Shown here piece after piece: positions 35,980-44,904 of a DNA stretch of 64,000 bases (its first letter is position 1; each line of letters begins with the position of its first letter). Where the stretch lies: NCBI RefSeq assembly GCF_000236785.1, contig NZ_AGUF01000074.1, positions 1-64,000 on the forward strand, given 5' to 3'. The stretch is from Achromobacter arsenitoxydans SY8 (lineage in GTDB: Bacteria; Pseudomonadota; Gammaproteobacteria; Burkholderiales; Burkholderiaceae_B). A model generated the notes under the pieces. It was not told the DNA's origin. It worked only from the letters and a program-made list of their open reading frames with translations, and did not search any database. The translations under genes and the position numbers were made by a program.

Positions 35980-36948
35980 TCACTCCAGCTTGATGTTCGC
36001 TTTCTTGATCACGTCTGCCCAGGCGCTGCGCTCCTGTTCGGAGTAGGCCTTGAAGTCCTGCGCGGACATCGGCATGGGAATGACGCCCATGTCCAGCATC
36101 TTCTGCGAGACGGCCGGCGTCTTCAGCGTGGCGTCCAGGTCGGCCGACAGCTTCTTCACGACCGATTCCGGCAGGCCCGCCGGACCCACCAGGCCCTGCC
36201 AGGCGTAGGCGGTGAAGTTGGCGACGCCTTGTTCGGCCATCGTCGGCGTATCGGGAAGCACGGAGACGCGCTCCGGCGTGGCGGCGGCCAGCACGCGCAG
36301 CTTGCCGGCCTTGACGTTGGGCAGGCCCGAGCCCAGGTCAATGAACATCATGTCGACTTGTCCGCCCAGCAGGTCCTGGATGGCGGGCGCGGCGCCCTTG
36401 TACGGCACGTGCAGCACGTTGACGCCGGTGCGCTGCTTGAACAGCTCAAGCGCCAGGTGGTGTGGCGAACCCGGGCCGGCGGAGGATGCCGTCAGCTTGC
36501 CGGGTTCCTTCTTGGCCGCTGCAAGCACGTCGTCGACCGTCTTGAAGGGCGAGTTGACGTTCACGGCCAGCAGCAGCGGGAACTTGGCGATGCCGCCGAT
36601 GTAGGTGAACTTGGCGGGATCGTAGGACAGCTTGGCGTACAGCGACGAATTGAATGCGAGCGTGCCGGAGTCCGCCGTCCCGACCATGTAGCCGTTCGGT
36701 TCGGCCTGGGCGATGGCCGTGGCGCCGATGATGGTGCCCGCGCCGGGGCGGTTCTCGACCACGATGGTCTGGCCCAGCGTCTTTTCCAGGCTGCTTGCCA
36801 CGGTGCGCGCCACGACGTCCGTGCCGCCGCCGGCGGGGTAGGGGACGATCCAGCGGATCGGTTGCGTGGGCCAGGATTGGGCGGAAGCCGCGGTGGCGGC
36901 CAGCGATAGGGCGGCAAGCGCCAGCAAGCGCTTTGCGTGCTTGTGCAT
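35980..36948 (-). CDS. Bug-family periplasmic binding protein (tripartite tricarboxylate type)
   Basis: A 322-residue secreted protein with signal peptide (about 1-27, ending ATAASA before QSWP). It has the Bug hallmarks WPTQPIRWIVPYPAGGGTDVVAR, VENRPGAGTIIGA, AGPGSPHHLALELFK and HVPYKGAAPAIQDLLGGQVDMMF. Such proteins bind small carboxylates or amino acids; the cognate membrane TctAB genes are often absent, as here. AGGAGACAC before MHKHAKR supports the start. The region upstream has repeated TTGCGTC motifs. It lies downstream of yggS, separated by a terminator. Confidence 0.92.
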   Translation of the reverse strand: MHKHAKRLLALAALSLAATAASAQSWPTQPIRWIVPYPAGGGTDVVARTVASSLEKTLGQTIVVENRPGAGTIIGATAIAQAEPNGYMVGTADSGTLAFNSSLYAKLSYDPAKFTYIGGIAKFPLLLAVNVNSPFKTVDDVLAAAKKEPGKLTASSAGPGSPHHLALELFKQRTGVNVLHVPYKGAAPAIQDLLGGQVDMMFIDLGSGLPNVKAGKLRVLAAATPERVSVLPDTPTMAEQGVANFTAYAWQGLVGPAGLPESVVKKLSADLDATLKTPAVSQKMLDMGVIPMPMSAQDFKAYSEQERSAWADVIKKANIKLE

Positions 36949-37043
36949 GGGGTGTCTCCTCGTGCGGGATGTCGTGGCGCGGCGCTTGCGTCGTTGATCG
37001 TCGTCAACTTGCGCCGCGATTATTTTTGCGTCGCTATTATGCC

Positions 37044-37057
37044 TTGCGTCTACGCAA
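37044..37057. promoter_or_regulatory. Palindrome upstream of the Bug gene
   Basis: TTGCGT-CT-ACGCAA is a perfect inverted repeat with 6-bp arms. Two further copies of the TTGCGTC half lie at 37026 and 36986. A CATAAT -10-like hexamer on the minus strand is at 37036-37041. Together these suggest an operator controlling the Bug gene; the binder is unknown. Confidence 0.4.
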
Positions 37058-37081
37058 AAAGGGGCCCGCGCATTGGGCCCC
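37056..37081 (-). terminator. Rho-independent terminator after yggS
   Basis: Read on the minus strand: a 7-bp stem (GGGGCCC / GGGCCCC) with loop AATGCGC, then TTTTT. It lies 22 bp past the yggS stop and isolates yggS from the downstream Bug gene. Confidence 0.82.
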
Positions 37082-37103
37082 GTCAATCGCCGCACGCCCC
37101 TGG

Positions 37104-37823
37104 CTACTGCGGATCCGGATAGCTGCGGGCGCCGAAAACGGCGGTCCCGATGCGCACTTCGGTGGAGCCTTCTTCGATGGCCAGTTCGAAGTCGCCGCTC
37201 ATGCCCATCGACAGACGATCCAGCGAAATGCCCGGGATGTTCTCCTGCGCGAGACGGTCGCGCAGTTCGCGCAGCGCGCGAAAGCACGCCCGGACTTCTT
37301 CGGGGTCGGGGGAGTTCACCGCCAGCGTCATCAGGCCCCGCACGCGCAGGGTCGTGAATTCGGCGGCGATGCGCCGCAGGAACGCAGGCACGTCCTGGGG
37401 CGCCATGCCGTATTTGCTGGGTTCGGACGAGGTCTTGACCTGCACCAGCACGTCGATGCTGCGGCCTTCGTTCTGCAGGCGGCGGTGCAGGGCCTCGGCC
37501 AGGTCCGGCCGATCCAGCGACTGCACCTCGGCGGCGTCGCGGGCGGCGTCCTTGGCCTTATTGGTCTGCAAATGGCCGATCAGCACCCACTGCAGCCCCT
37601 GGCCAGCCAGCGCGGCGGCCTTCTGGCGGATTTCCTGTGTCTTGTTCTCGCCGAAGCGCGTCAGCCCCAAGGCCATGGCCTCGCGGATGGCGTCCACGCC
37701 GAATGTTTTGCTGACGGGCAGCAACGTCACGCTTTCGGGGGGGCGGCCGGCGCGTTCGCAGGCCTGGGCGATGCGTTGCTGGATCTGGGCAAGGCGCCCG
37801 GCCATGGTGTCGATGGCGGTCAT
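37104..37823 (-). CDS. yggS: YggS-family PLP homeostasis protein
   Basis: A 239-residue PLP-binding protein with the N-terminal part of an alanine-racemase-like barrel. The PLP lysine is in LLPVSKTF (K39), with the signature FGENKTQEI, WVLIGHLQTNKAK and LSMGMSGDFELAIEEGSTEVRIGTAVFG. It manages cytoplasmic PLP and amino-acid balance and has no known catalytic reaction. The start MTAIDTM is the first ATG in frame. It is divergent from an aminotransferase gene with a good candidate promoter between them. Confidence 0.94.
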   Translation of the reverse strand: MTAIDTMAGRLAQIQQRIAQACERAGRPPESVTLLPVSKTFGVDAIREAMALGLTRFGENKTQEIRQKAAALAGQGLQWVLIGHLQTNKAKDAARDAAEVQSLDRPDLAEALHRRLQNEGRSIDVLVQVKTSSEPSKYGMAPQDVPAFLRRIAAEFTTLRVRGLMTLAVNSPDPEEVRACFRALRELRDRLAQENIPGISLDRLSMGMSGDFELAIEEGSTEVRIGTAVFGARSYPDPQ

Positions 37824-37902
37824 GCAGCTCTCTTGGAGGGACAGGATGTCCCATAGTGTAGGACCTGCCTGGACCGCTACGCCACGCGGCCCGTTTCCGG
37901 CG

Positions 37903-37932
37903 TTGACCCTGCGTAATCGGCAGGCTTAGAAT
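37903..37932 (+). promoter_or_regulatory. Candidate sigma-70 promoter for the aminotransferase gene
   Basis: TTGACC, an 18-bp spacer, then TAGAAT: a near-consensus promoter. It would start transcription near 37939, so the ATG at 37964 or 38024 is more likely than 37943. Confidence 0.6.
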
Positions 37933-38023
37933 TTGCGGAGATTTGTTTATATTTCAAAGTTCTATGCCGTCCGGCGCCGCCCATTCGGGCGACACGTCCC
38001 CCTTTATTTCCAGCCCCATCGCC

Positions 38024-39265
38024 ATGTCCAGTGCAGCGCCCGAATACGCCTTTGCCACGCCATTCCTGAATCCCCCTGCCTCGCCGATCCGATCGCTCAT
38101 GCCTTATGCCATGCGCCCGGGCACCATTTCGCTGGCCGGCGGCTATCCGGCGCAAGAACTGTTCGACGTCGACGGCCTGTCGATCGCATCGACGCAGGTC
38201 ATGGCCCGGCTGGGCGCCTGCCTGCAGTATTCCAACATCGACGGGCAGGCCAGCCTGCGCCATGAATTGGCGCGCCTGTCCGCGGCGCGCGGCCTGCACT
38301 GCAACGCCGATACCGAACTGGTCGTGACCGGCGGATCGCAGCAGGCCCTGGCCCTGCTGACCCGCGTCATGCTGCAGCCGGGCGACCACGCCATCATCGA
38401 GTCGCCGGCATTCCCGAATTCCGTGCAGGCCCTGCGCTACACCGGCGCCACGGTCCATACCGTGCCCTCCGGCCCCGACGGCATCGACGTGGACGCCCTG
38501 GACGAACTGGCTGCCCGCGTCAAACCCAAGATGGTCTGCGTCGTCGCCTCGTTCTCCAATCCCTGCGGCGCCACCATTACGCGGCAGCGCCGTTTGCGAT
38601 TGCTGGAACTGGCCGTCAAGCACCGCTTCCTGATCGTCGAAGACGACCCCTACAGCGAGCTGCGCTTTGCCGGCGAGGCCGTGCCGCCCATCGCGGCCCT
38701 GGCCGAAGGCGAAGCCCGCCACTGGGCGGTTTACCTGGCCAGCATGTCCAAGACGATGGCGCCCGCGCTGCGGATCGGCTGGCTGGTCGCGCCGCCCGAG
38801 ATCCGCCGCCGCTGCGTCAGCGCCAAGGCGGCCGACGACATGGCGTCGTCGGCATGGATCCAGGAAGTGGTGGCCCAATACCTGGCCAACGGCCGTTACG
38901 ACGAGCACGTGCCGCGCATCCGCGCCGCCTATGGCCTGCGTTGCGACGCCATGGCCGACGCCCTGGCGCGCGAGCTCAACGGCCGCATCACGTTCAGCAA
39001 GCCAGAGGGCGGCATGTTCTTCTGGGCGCGCCTGACGGGCGACGTGGACGCTACCCGCCTCTTGCCCTACGCCATCGAACACGAAGTGGTGTACGTGCCC
39101 GGCAAGGCCTTCTATGCCGAGGCGGCGCAGGCCGACCTGTTCGCCATGCGCATGTCGTTCGCCACCATGAATGAAAGCCAGATCGCCCAAGGCATGGTGC
39201 GCCTGGGTCGCGCGCTGGATGCTTGCCAGGCCAACGAACCTGTGTCGATCTCGCTGGCCGCTTGA
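38024..39265 (+). CDS. PLP-dependent aminotransferase, class I/II
   Basis: A 413-residue fold-type I aminotransferase without a GntR domain. It shows GTISLAGGYPAQELFDVDG, VVTGGSQQALALL, PAFPNSV and FSNPCGATITRQRR. The PLP lysine is K243 in ASMSKTMAPALRIGW. The pattern resembles the 2-aminoadipate/kynurenine-type branch of PLP-dependent aminotransferases; the substrate is not determined. I used the ATG at 38024. Earlier in-frame starts (37964, 37943) would add Ser/Pro-rich residues; 37943 is too near the predicted transcription start. It is divergent from yggS and followed by a binding-protein gene. Confidence 0.85.
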   Translation: MSSAAPEYAFATPFLNPPASPIRSLMPYAMRPGTISLAGGYPAQELFDVDGLSIASTQVMARLGACLQYSNIDGQASLRHELARLSAARGLHCNADTELVVTGGSQQALALLTRVMLQPGDHAIIESPAFPNSVQALRYTGATVHTVPSGPDGIDVDALDELAARVKPKMVCVVASFSNPCGATITRQRRLRLLELAVKHRFLIVEDDPYSELRFAGEAVPPIAALAEGEARHWAVYLASMSKTMAPALRIGWLVAPPEIRRRCVSAKAADDMASSAWIQEVVAQYLANGRYDEHVPRIRAAYGLRCDAMADALARELNGRITFSKPEGGMFFWARLTGDVDATRLLPYAIEHEVVYVPGKAFYAEAAQADLFAMRMSFATMNESQIAQGMVRLGRALDACQANEPVSISLAA

Positions 39266-39311
39266 CCGCGCGCAGCCCCCTGCGCGCTGACCGTTGCTAT
39301 TCTTGTGCCCA

Positions 39312-39360
39312 GCCGCCGGCGTGCGCGTCGGCGGCATACCTAAATAAGCGCTTGTTATTT
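39312..39360. promoter_or_regulatory. Hairpin and near-palindrome upstream of the amino-acid binding protein
   Basis: A 10-bp stem with one G-T pair (GCCGCCGGCG / CGTCGGCGGC, loop TGCG) at 39312-39335 is followed by an imperfect palindrome, AAATAAGCGCTTGTTATTT, at 39342-39360. The first could end upstream transcription. The second could be an operator for the binding-protein gene. Confidence 0.35.
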
Positions 39361-39437
39361 GGTCGGGGCGCTTCATGTCTATAAGCTTCTTGCCTCGGCG
39401 CGTCCCCGCGCCAGGTGGCAGAACAGGAATCCAGGTC

Positions 39438-40454
39438 ATGAATATTGCAAAAGGGTTGGTGGGCGCGGCGCTCTTGATGGCGGCGGCGCAGGGCGCGCAG
39501 GCGGCAACGTTGGACGTCGTGCGCCAGCGCGGCGCCGTGGCTTGCGGCACGACCACGGGCTTCGCGGGCTTTTCCGCGCCCGACGCGCAAGGAAAATGGC
39601 AGGGCCTGGATGTGGACCTGTGCCGCGCCATCGCCGCAGCGGTCTTCGGCGACGCGAACAAGATCAAGGTCGTGCCGCTCAATTCGCAGCAACGCTTTAC
39701 CGCGCTGCAGTCCGGCGAGGTCGACGTGCTGACGCGCAACACCACCGTGACGCAGCAGCGCGATACCGCGCTGGGCATCATCCACGCTGGCATCAACTTC
39801 TACGACGGCCAGGGATTCCTGGTGCCGAAATCGCTGGGTGTGAAGAGCGCCAAGGAAATCAACGGCGCCACGATCTGCCTGCAGACCGGCACGTCCAACG
39901 AGAACACGCTGGCCGACTGGGCGCGCGCCAACAACGTGACCTACAAGCCGGTCGTGATCGAGACCTTCAACGAAGTGGTCAACGCCTTCGCGGCTGGCCG
40001 CTGCGACGTGTTCTCGACCGACGCGTCGGGCCTGGCGTCGATTCGCATTTCCAAGCTGCAGAATCCCGACGACTACGTCGTGCTGCCCGAGATCATCTCC
40101 AAGGAGCCGCTGGGCCCGTTCGTGCGCCAGGGCGACGACGCCTGGCTGAACATCGTGCGCTGGTCGCTGTCGGCGATGATCGAGGCCGAAGAATACGGCG
40201 TGACTTCCGGGAATGTGGACGAACAGGCCAAGAGCGCCAACCCCAATATCAAGCGCATCCTGGGCGTGACGCCGGGCAGCGGCGCCAATCTGGGGCTGGA
40301 CGAAAAGTGGGCCTACAACATCGTCAAGCAGGTGGGCAACTACGGCGAAAGCTTCGAGCGCAACGTGGGCGAGGGCAGCCCGCTCAAGATCAAGCGCGGG
40401 TTGAATGCGCAATGGACGCAGGGCGGGCTGATGTACGCGTTGCCGATCCGATAA
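39438..40454 (+). CDS. Amino-acid ABC transporter substrate-binding protein, AapJ/BztA type
   Basis: A 338-residue periplasmic binding protein with signal peptide (about 1-22, ending GAQA before ATLDVV). The SBP_bac_3 fold is clear: VVRQRGAVACGTTTGFAGFSAPDAQGKWQGLDVDLCRAIAAAVFGD, then VLTRNTTVTQQRDTALGI and INGATICLQTGTSNENTLADW, and the C-terminal GLNAQWTQGGLMYALPIR. AapJ-like proteins bind many L-amino acids for the AapQMP transporter. Those partners are not here, so it is an orphan binding protein. An ATG earlier in frame would add 21 residues before the signal peptide. Confidence 0.9.
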   Translation: MNIAKGLVGAALLMAAAQGAQAATLDVVRQRGAVACGTTTGFAGFSAPDAQGKWQGLDVDLCRAIAAAVFGDANKIKVVPLNSQQRFTALQSGEVDVLTRNTTVTQQRDTALGIIHAGINFYDGQGFLVPKSLGVKSAKEINGATICLQTGTSNENTLADWARANNVTYKPVVIETFNEVVNAFAAGRCDVFSTDASGLASIRISKLQNPDDYVVLPEIISKEPLGPFVRQGDDAWLNIVRWSLSAMIEAEEYGVTSGNVDEQAKSANPNIKRILGVTPGSGANLGLDEKWAYNIVKQVGNYGESFERNVGEGSPLKIKRGLNAQWTQGGLMYALPIR

Positions 40455-40463
40455 CTCCGTGTG

Positions 40464-40943
40464 TCAGGCACCCGAGGATTTGTAGAGTTGTGCAATCTTC
40501 ACAAACGCAGCTCGCAACTCCCGCGTGCCCCCCTGGAAGATCACCGGCCTTCCCCGGTGCGTGAAAATCACCAGCCGCTTTGAAAACAGCATGGGCACGA
40601 AGCGCGCGTAGCGCACGTCTTCCCAGGCCACCTCGCGCCGCGTGAACCAGGTCTGGCGCAAGCCGCGTTCGTCGATGGTGGTGATGGACGTCTGCATGTG
40701 CCAGGACACGAATAGCAGGCCCACGAAGCACAGCGCCACCACCACGGCCAGCAGGGTGTCGAAGGGCTGCGATGGCGCGCGGATCGCGGTGGTCACCACC
40801 TGCACGCCCAGGATGGCCAGCAGCACCCAGGTCAGGATGCGCACCCAGTCCGGCCATGCCTGGCCCGCCAGGGGCAGCGGGCCGATGGCGCGTAGCAGCG
40901 CCGCATGGTCTTCGGGCGCGGGGGAGTCGGTGGCGTCGGTCAT
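40464..40943 (-). CDS. Hypothetical inner-membrane protein, two transmembrane helices
   Basis: A 159-residue protein of unknown function. It has a short N-terminal cytosolic part, two closely spaced transmembrane helices (WVRILTWVLLAILGVQVV and LLAVVVALCFVGLLFVSW), then a soluble C-terminal part (SITTIDERGLRQTWFTRREVAWEDVRYARFVP). The latter reads like a small PH-like domain seen after a paired-helix anchor in bacterial membrane proteins; this is inference from the pattern only. The ATG overlaps the HMG-CoA lyase stop by 4 bp, so the two are cotranscribed. Confidence 0.7.
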   Translation of the reverse strand: MTDATDSPAPEDHAALLRAIGPLPLAGQAWPDWVRILTWVLLAILGVQVVTTAIRAPSQPFDTLLAVVVALCFVGLLFVSWHMQTSITTIDERGLRQTWFTRREVAWEDVRYARFVPMLFSKRLVIFTHRGRPVIFQGGTRELRAAFVKIAQLYKSSGA

Positions 40944-41848
40944 GCGGCCCGTTTGGCGGCGACGGCGTTGCCGGCCCGGCTGGAACCCTTGCGGTTCAGG
41001 TGCGCCGACATCCACTGCCCGATATCGACGACGGCATCGAAATCCACGCCCGTATCAATGTCCAGCCCGCGCAGCATGTAGAGCACGTCTTCGGTGGCGA
41101 CGTTGCCGGTGGCGCCCTTGGCGTAGGGGCAGCCGCCTAGGCCCGCCACCGAGGTGTGGAAAATGGAGATGTCCGTTTCCAGCGCGGCCAGGATGTTGGC
41201 CAGGGCCTGGCCGTAGGTGTCGTGGAAATGGCCTGAAATGCGGGCCGGGTCGACCACGCGGGTGACGGCGGCCATTACTTCGCGCACCCGCTTGGGCGTG
41301 CCCACGCCGATGGTGTCGGCGACGTCGATCTCGTCGACCTGCATGGCCAGGTAGCGCTGCGCCACGTCCACCACGGATTCGATCGGAACCTCGCCCTGGT
41401 ACGGACAGCCCAGCGCGCAGCTGATGCTGCCGCGCACGCGGATGCCGGCTTCGCGGGCGGCCTGCACCACGGGTTCGAAGCGCGCGATGGATTCGGCAAT
41501 GGAGCAATTGATGTTTTTCTGCGAGAAGGCCTCGCTGGCGGCGCCGAAGATCACGATTTCATCTGCGCGCGCGGCCAGCGCGCCTTCGAATCCCTTCATG
41601 TTGGGCGTCAGCACGGAATAGATTGTGCCCGGGCGGCGTTCGATGCGCGCCATCACGTCCGCACCGTCGGCCATTTGCGGCACCCATTTGGGCGACACGA
41701 ACGAGGCGGCTTCCACGTTCGGAAACCCTGCGGCGGCCAGGCGGTTGACCAGTTCCACCTTGATGTCGGTGGGGACGAATTCCTTTTCGTTCTGCAGACC
41801 GTCGCGAGGCGACACCTCGACGATCTTCACGCGGGAGGGCAATGCCAT
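40940..41848 (-). CDS. Hydroxymethylglutaryl-CoA lyase
   Basis: A 302-residue TIM-barrel enzyme. The N-terminal VSPRDGLQNEKEFV carries the conserved Arg/Asp pair that binds metal and substrate, and the family signature SVAGLGGCPYAKGATGNVATEDVLYML lies near the C-terminus with the catalytic cysteine. It cleaves HMG-CoA to acetyl-CoA and acetoacetate in leucine catabolism. AGGAAGAG precedes the ATG. The companion leucine-degradation genes are not adjacent. A 7-bp inverted repeat lies 45 bp upstream. Confidence 0.94.
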   Translation of the reverse strand: MALPSRVKIVEVSPRDGLQNEKEFVPTDIKVELVNRLAAAGFPNVEAASFVSPKWVPQMADGADVMARIERRPGTIYSVLTPNMKGFEGALAARADEIVIFGAASEAFSQKNINCSIAESIARFEPVVQAAREAGIRVRGSISCALGCPYQGEVPIESVVDVAQRYLAMQVDEIDVADTIGVGTPKRVREVMAAVTRVVDPARISGHFHDTYGQALANILAALETDISIFHTSVAGLGGCPYAKGATGNVATEDVLYMLRGLDIDTGVDFDAVVDIGQWMSAHLNRKGSSRAGNAVAAKRAA

Positions 41849-41893
41849 GTCTCTTCCTGTATCGGTATTGGGTGACCGGCGCTACAAGACTGC

Positions 41894-41917
41894 GGCGCTA
41901 TCGCTCATATTAGCGCC
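41894..41917. promoter_or_regulatory. Inverted repeat upstream of HMG-CoA lyase
   Basis: Perfect 7-bp arms, GGCGCTA (41894-41900) and TAGCGCC (41911-41917), around a 10-bp spacer. It lies 45 bp before the lyase ATG and could be an operator. Confidence 0.35.
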
Positions 41918-41961
41918 ATCGCACGCGGCGTTGCTGCGGCCCGGGCGCCCGCGAACCGGCA

Positions 41962-43086
41962 CTAGGGCAAACGCTGGTAGCGGCCATCGTCCAGGCGGGC
42001 GACGCGGCCCTGCAGTTCCAGTTCGACCAGCTGCGCCTGCAGGGTGGCGGTGTCGAGGCCGCTACGGCCCTGGATGGCATCCAGATGCAGGGGATCGAAG
42101 CCCAAGGCGTCCAGCACTGGATGGGCGGGCAACTGCGCCTGTGGCCGGGAACGCGCGACGCTAGCCAATGAGGAGCCCGGGACCGGACCGCCGCCTAGTT
42201 CGTCGGTGATGTCGCTGGCGGTTTCCACGAGCTTGGCGCCCTGGCGGATCAGCGCATGGCAGCCGCGCGACAGCGGTGAATGGATGGAGCCGGGAATGGC
42301 AAATACTTCGCGCCCGCTTTCGCCCGCCAGCCGTGCGGTGATCAGCGAACCGCTCTGTTTGGCGGCTTCCACTACCAACACGCCGCGCGCCAGGCCCGCC
42401 ACGATGCGGTTGCGTTTGGGAAAGTGCTGGGGCAGGGCCCCGGTGCCCAGCGGCAGTTCGGACACCAGCGCGCCGTGCGCCGCGATGCGGTGCGCCAGGT
42501 CGCGATGGCGGGCGGGGTAGATGCGGTCGATACCCGTGCCCATGACCGCCACGGTGCCGGCGCCTTGCGGACCGGCGTCCAGTGCGCCTTCGTGCGCGGC
42601 GGCGTCGATGCCTAGCGCCAGCCCGCTGATGACCCGCCAACCGTGCCCGGCCAGGTGACGGGCGAAGGCGCGCGCATTTTCCTGGCCGCCGGGCGTGGCG
42701 TTGCGCGCGCCCACGACCGCCAGCGACGGGCCCTGCAGAAAGGCGGGGTCGCCCGCGACATAGAGCAGGATGGGCGGGTCCGCAATGGTGAGCAGGCTTT
42801 GCGGGTAGGTGGGGTCCGCCAGCGTCAGGACGTGGCGGCCCGGCGCCTGCACCCATTCCAGCGCGCTTTCCACCTGGGCCGCCATGTCGGCCGGCATGGG
42901 GGCGGCCAATTGCCGCGCCAGCGTATCGGGCACGTGGCGCGATAGCGCGGTGGCGCGTTGCGCGTAGATCTGGTCGGGCAGGCCCAACGCGCTCAGGAGC
43001 ATGCAGGCGGTGGCGGAACCGATGTTCGGTTCCAGGGACAACCGCAGCCAGGCGGATAGTTCGTCGGGGGTTTGCGTGAGCGGCAT
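41962..43086 (-). CDS. dprA: DNA-processing protein DprA
   Basis: A 374-residue protein with an N-terminal helical region (about 1-90), the Rossmann-like DprA core (about 105-310: VVGARNATPGGQENARAFA, VISGLALGIDAAAHEGAL, FPKRNRIVAGLARGVLVVEA, SLITARLAGESGREVFAIPG) and a C-terminal winged-helix domain (about 320-374). DprA loads RecA on incoming single-stranded DNA in natural transformation. Presence of comF in the same window is consistent with conserved competence genes, although both occur in non-competent bacteria. It is divergent from def. Confidence 0.93.
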   Translation of the reverse strand: MPLTQTPDELSAWLRLSLEPNIGSATACMLLSALGLPDQIYAQRATALSRHVPDTLARQLAAPMPADMAAQVESALEWVQAPGRHVLTLADPTYPQSLLTIADPPILLYVAGDPAFLQGPSLAVVGARNATPGGQENARAFARHLAGHGWRVISGLALGIDAAAHEGALDAGPQGAGTVAVMGTGIDRIYPARHRDLAHRIAAHGALVSELPLGTGALPQHFPKRNRIVAGLARGVLVVEAAKQSGSLITARLAGESGREVFAIPGSIHSPLSRGCHALIRQGAKLVETASDITDELGGGPVPGSSLASVARSRPQAQLPAHPVLDALGFDPLHLDAIQGRSGLDTATLQAQLVELELQGRVARLDDGRYQRLP

Positions 43087-43282
43087 GGAACAGGCGCGAG
43101 AAAGGCGTCGTGGGTCCGAGAGTGTCGCATGCGGGACGCGCGGCCGCAGCGGCCAGGGTGGACGGAAATGCGCGGTGCCATAGCAATGTCCGCAATCTCG
43201 GAATTAGCCGAAAACTATTAGAAATCAAGACTCTAATGAATTAAACTCTTATGCACGCATCACTACTGGCGATCCCCTTTCA

Positions 43283-43795
43283 ATGGCTTTACTTCCCATC
43301 CTTCGCTACCCGGACCCGCGCTTGCATAAAAAGGCCAAGCCGGTCGCCGAGGTCGATGACCGCATCCGTCAACTCGTGCGCGACATGGCCGAAACCATGT
43401 ACGACGCGCCGGGCGTCGGCTTGGCCGCGACGCAGGTCGACGTGCACGAGCGCGTGGTCGTGATCGACGTGTCCGAGGAAAGCAATCAGCTGCTGACCCT
43501 GATCAACCCCGAGATCACCTGGCGCAGCGACGACTACAAGATCTACGAAGAGGGCTGCCTGTCCGTGCCGGGCGTCTACGACGAAGTCGAGCGCGCCTCT
43601 CGTATCCGCTGCAAGGCGCTGGATATCGACGGCAAGCCGTTCGAGTTCGAAGCCGACGGCCTGCTGGCCGTGTGTGTGCAGCACGAACTGGATCACCTGG
43701 AAGGCAAGGTGTTCGTGGAATACCTGTCCAATCTCAAGCAGAACCGCATCAAGACCAAGCTCAAGAAAGCCGAGCGCGAAGCTCTGCGCGCGTAG
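43283..43795 (+). CDS. def: Peptide deformylase
   Basis: A 170-residue metallo-enzyme with all three signature motifs: GVGLAATQ (44-51), EGCLS (C92) and QHELDHLEG (H134, E135 and H138). It removes the formyl group from nascent proteins. [14 protein letters not shown] is a family-typical start. It is followed by fmt, which adds the formyl group to initiator tRNA. A GC-rich element with several hairpins lies between the two. Divergent from dprA across 196 bp. Confidence 0.96.
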   Translation: MALLPILRYPDPRLHKKAKPVAEVDDRIRQLVRDMAETMYDAPGVGLAATQVDVHERVVVIDVSEESNQLLTLINPEITWRSDDYKIYEEGCLSVPGVYDEVERASRIRCKALDIDGKPFEFEADGLLAVCVQHELDHLEGKVFVEYLSNLKQNRIKTKLKKAEREALRA

Positions 43796-43813
43796 AGGCG
43801 GGCCCACCCCCTA

Positions 43814-43878
43814 CCCGCTTGGGCGGGGCCCCTCCAGGGGCGGCGCTGGCGAACCGGCTGAGCCGGATCCGCGGCGCC
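43814..43878. repeat. GC-rich multi-hairpin intergenic element
   Basis: Three successive small hairpins occur here: CCCGC-TTGG-GCGGG, GCCCCT-CC-AGGGGC and CCGGC-TGA-GCCGG, the last inside outer GGCGC/GCGCC arms. This fills most of the def-fmt gap and resembles a REP-like dispersed element. Copy number elsewhere cannot be seen. Confidence 0.45.
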
Positions 43879-43955
43879 CCGGATTGGGCAGAACCCCTTT
43901 ATTTCGGGCATGCGCCGTTGTCTGGCCATCCCGCTCATTCTTTCCTGTCATCACC

Positions 43956-44897
43956 ATGCGCATCGTCTTTGCCGGCACGCCGGAATTCGCCCGTATTGCG
44001 TTCGACGCCCTGCGGGCCGCGGGCCACGATATTCCCCTCGTCATGACGCAGCCGGACCGGCCTGCCGGGCGGGGGCTCAAGCTTACGCCCAGCCCGGTCA
44101 AGCAGGCCGCGCTGGACGCCGACATCGAAGTCGCCCAGCCGCGCAGCCTGCGGCTCGATGGCCGTTATCCCGATGAGGCCGCGCAGGCCCGCGAGCTGCT
44201 GGAACGCGTCGCGCCGGACGTCATGGTGGTGGCCGCCTACGGCCTGATCCTGCCGCAATGGGTGCTGGACCTGCCGCGCCTGGGCTGCCTGAACATCCAC
44301 GCCAGCCTGCTGCCGCGCTGGCGCGGCGCGGCGCCGATCCAGCGCGCGATCGAAGCGGGCGACGCGCGCACGGGCGTGACCATCATGCAGATGGACCAGG
44401 GCCTGGATACGGGCGACATGCTGCTCGAACGCGTCGTGCCGATCTCGGACGAGACCAATGCGGCGCAGCTGCACGATGCGCTGGCGCTTGCCGGTGGCGA
44501 GGCGATTGTCGAGGCGCTGGAAGCACTGGCCAAGGGTGCGCTGACCCCGCGCAAACAGCCGGAAGAGGGCGTGACCTACGCCGCCAAGCTGGACAAGGCC
44601 GAGGCCGCGCTGGACTGCGTCCAGCCCGCCGAACTGCTGGCGCGCCGCGTGCGGGCGTTCAATCCCGTGCCGGGCGCCACGATCCGCCTGCCTGGCCTGC
44701 CCGACGCGGTGAAGGTCTGGCGCGCCCAGGCGCTGGACGAGGCCACGACGGTGGCGCCCGGCAGCGTGGTGCGCGTGGACGCGACGGGCGTCGATATCGC
44801 CACCGGCAAGGGCGTGCTGCGTCTGCTGGAATTGCAGAAGGCGGGCGGCAAGCGCCAGCCGGTGGATGTGTTCGTGCGCGGCTGGCAGCCAGGCTGA
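43956..44897 (+). CDS. fmt: Methionyl-tRNA formyltransferase
   Basis: A 313-residue enzyme. The N-terminal formyltransferase domain has [16 protein letters not shown], the folate-binding [20 protein letters not shown] and [11 protein letters not shown]-like segment ([18 protein letters not shown]), and the C-terminal tRNA-binding domain has [11 protein letters not shown]. It formylates Met-tRNAfMet with 10-formyl-THF. An open frame extends upstream into the def gene, but MRIVFAG is the family start. Convergent with the CYTH gene, with 7 bp between the stops. Confidence 0.95.
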   Translation: MRIVFAGTPEFARIAFDALRAAGHDIPLVMTQPDRPAGRGLKLTPSPVKQAALDADIEVAQPRSLRLDGRYPDEAAQARELLERVAPDVMVVAAYGLILPQWVLDLPRLGCLNIHASLLPRWRGAAPIQRAIEAGDARTGVTIMQMDQGLDTGDMLLERVVPISDETNAAQLHDALALAGGEAIVEALEALAKGALTPRKQPEEGVTYAAKLDKAEAALDCVQPAELLARRVRAFNPVPGATIRLPGLPDAVKVWRAQALDEATTVAPGSVVRVDATGVDIATGKGVLRLLELQKAGGKRQPVDVFVRGWQPG

Positions 44898-44904
44898 ATA
44901 GGGA

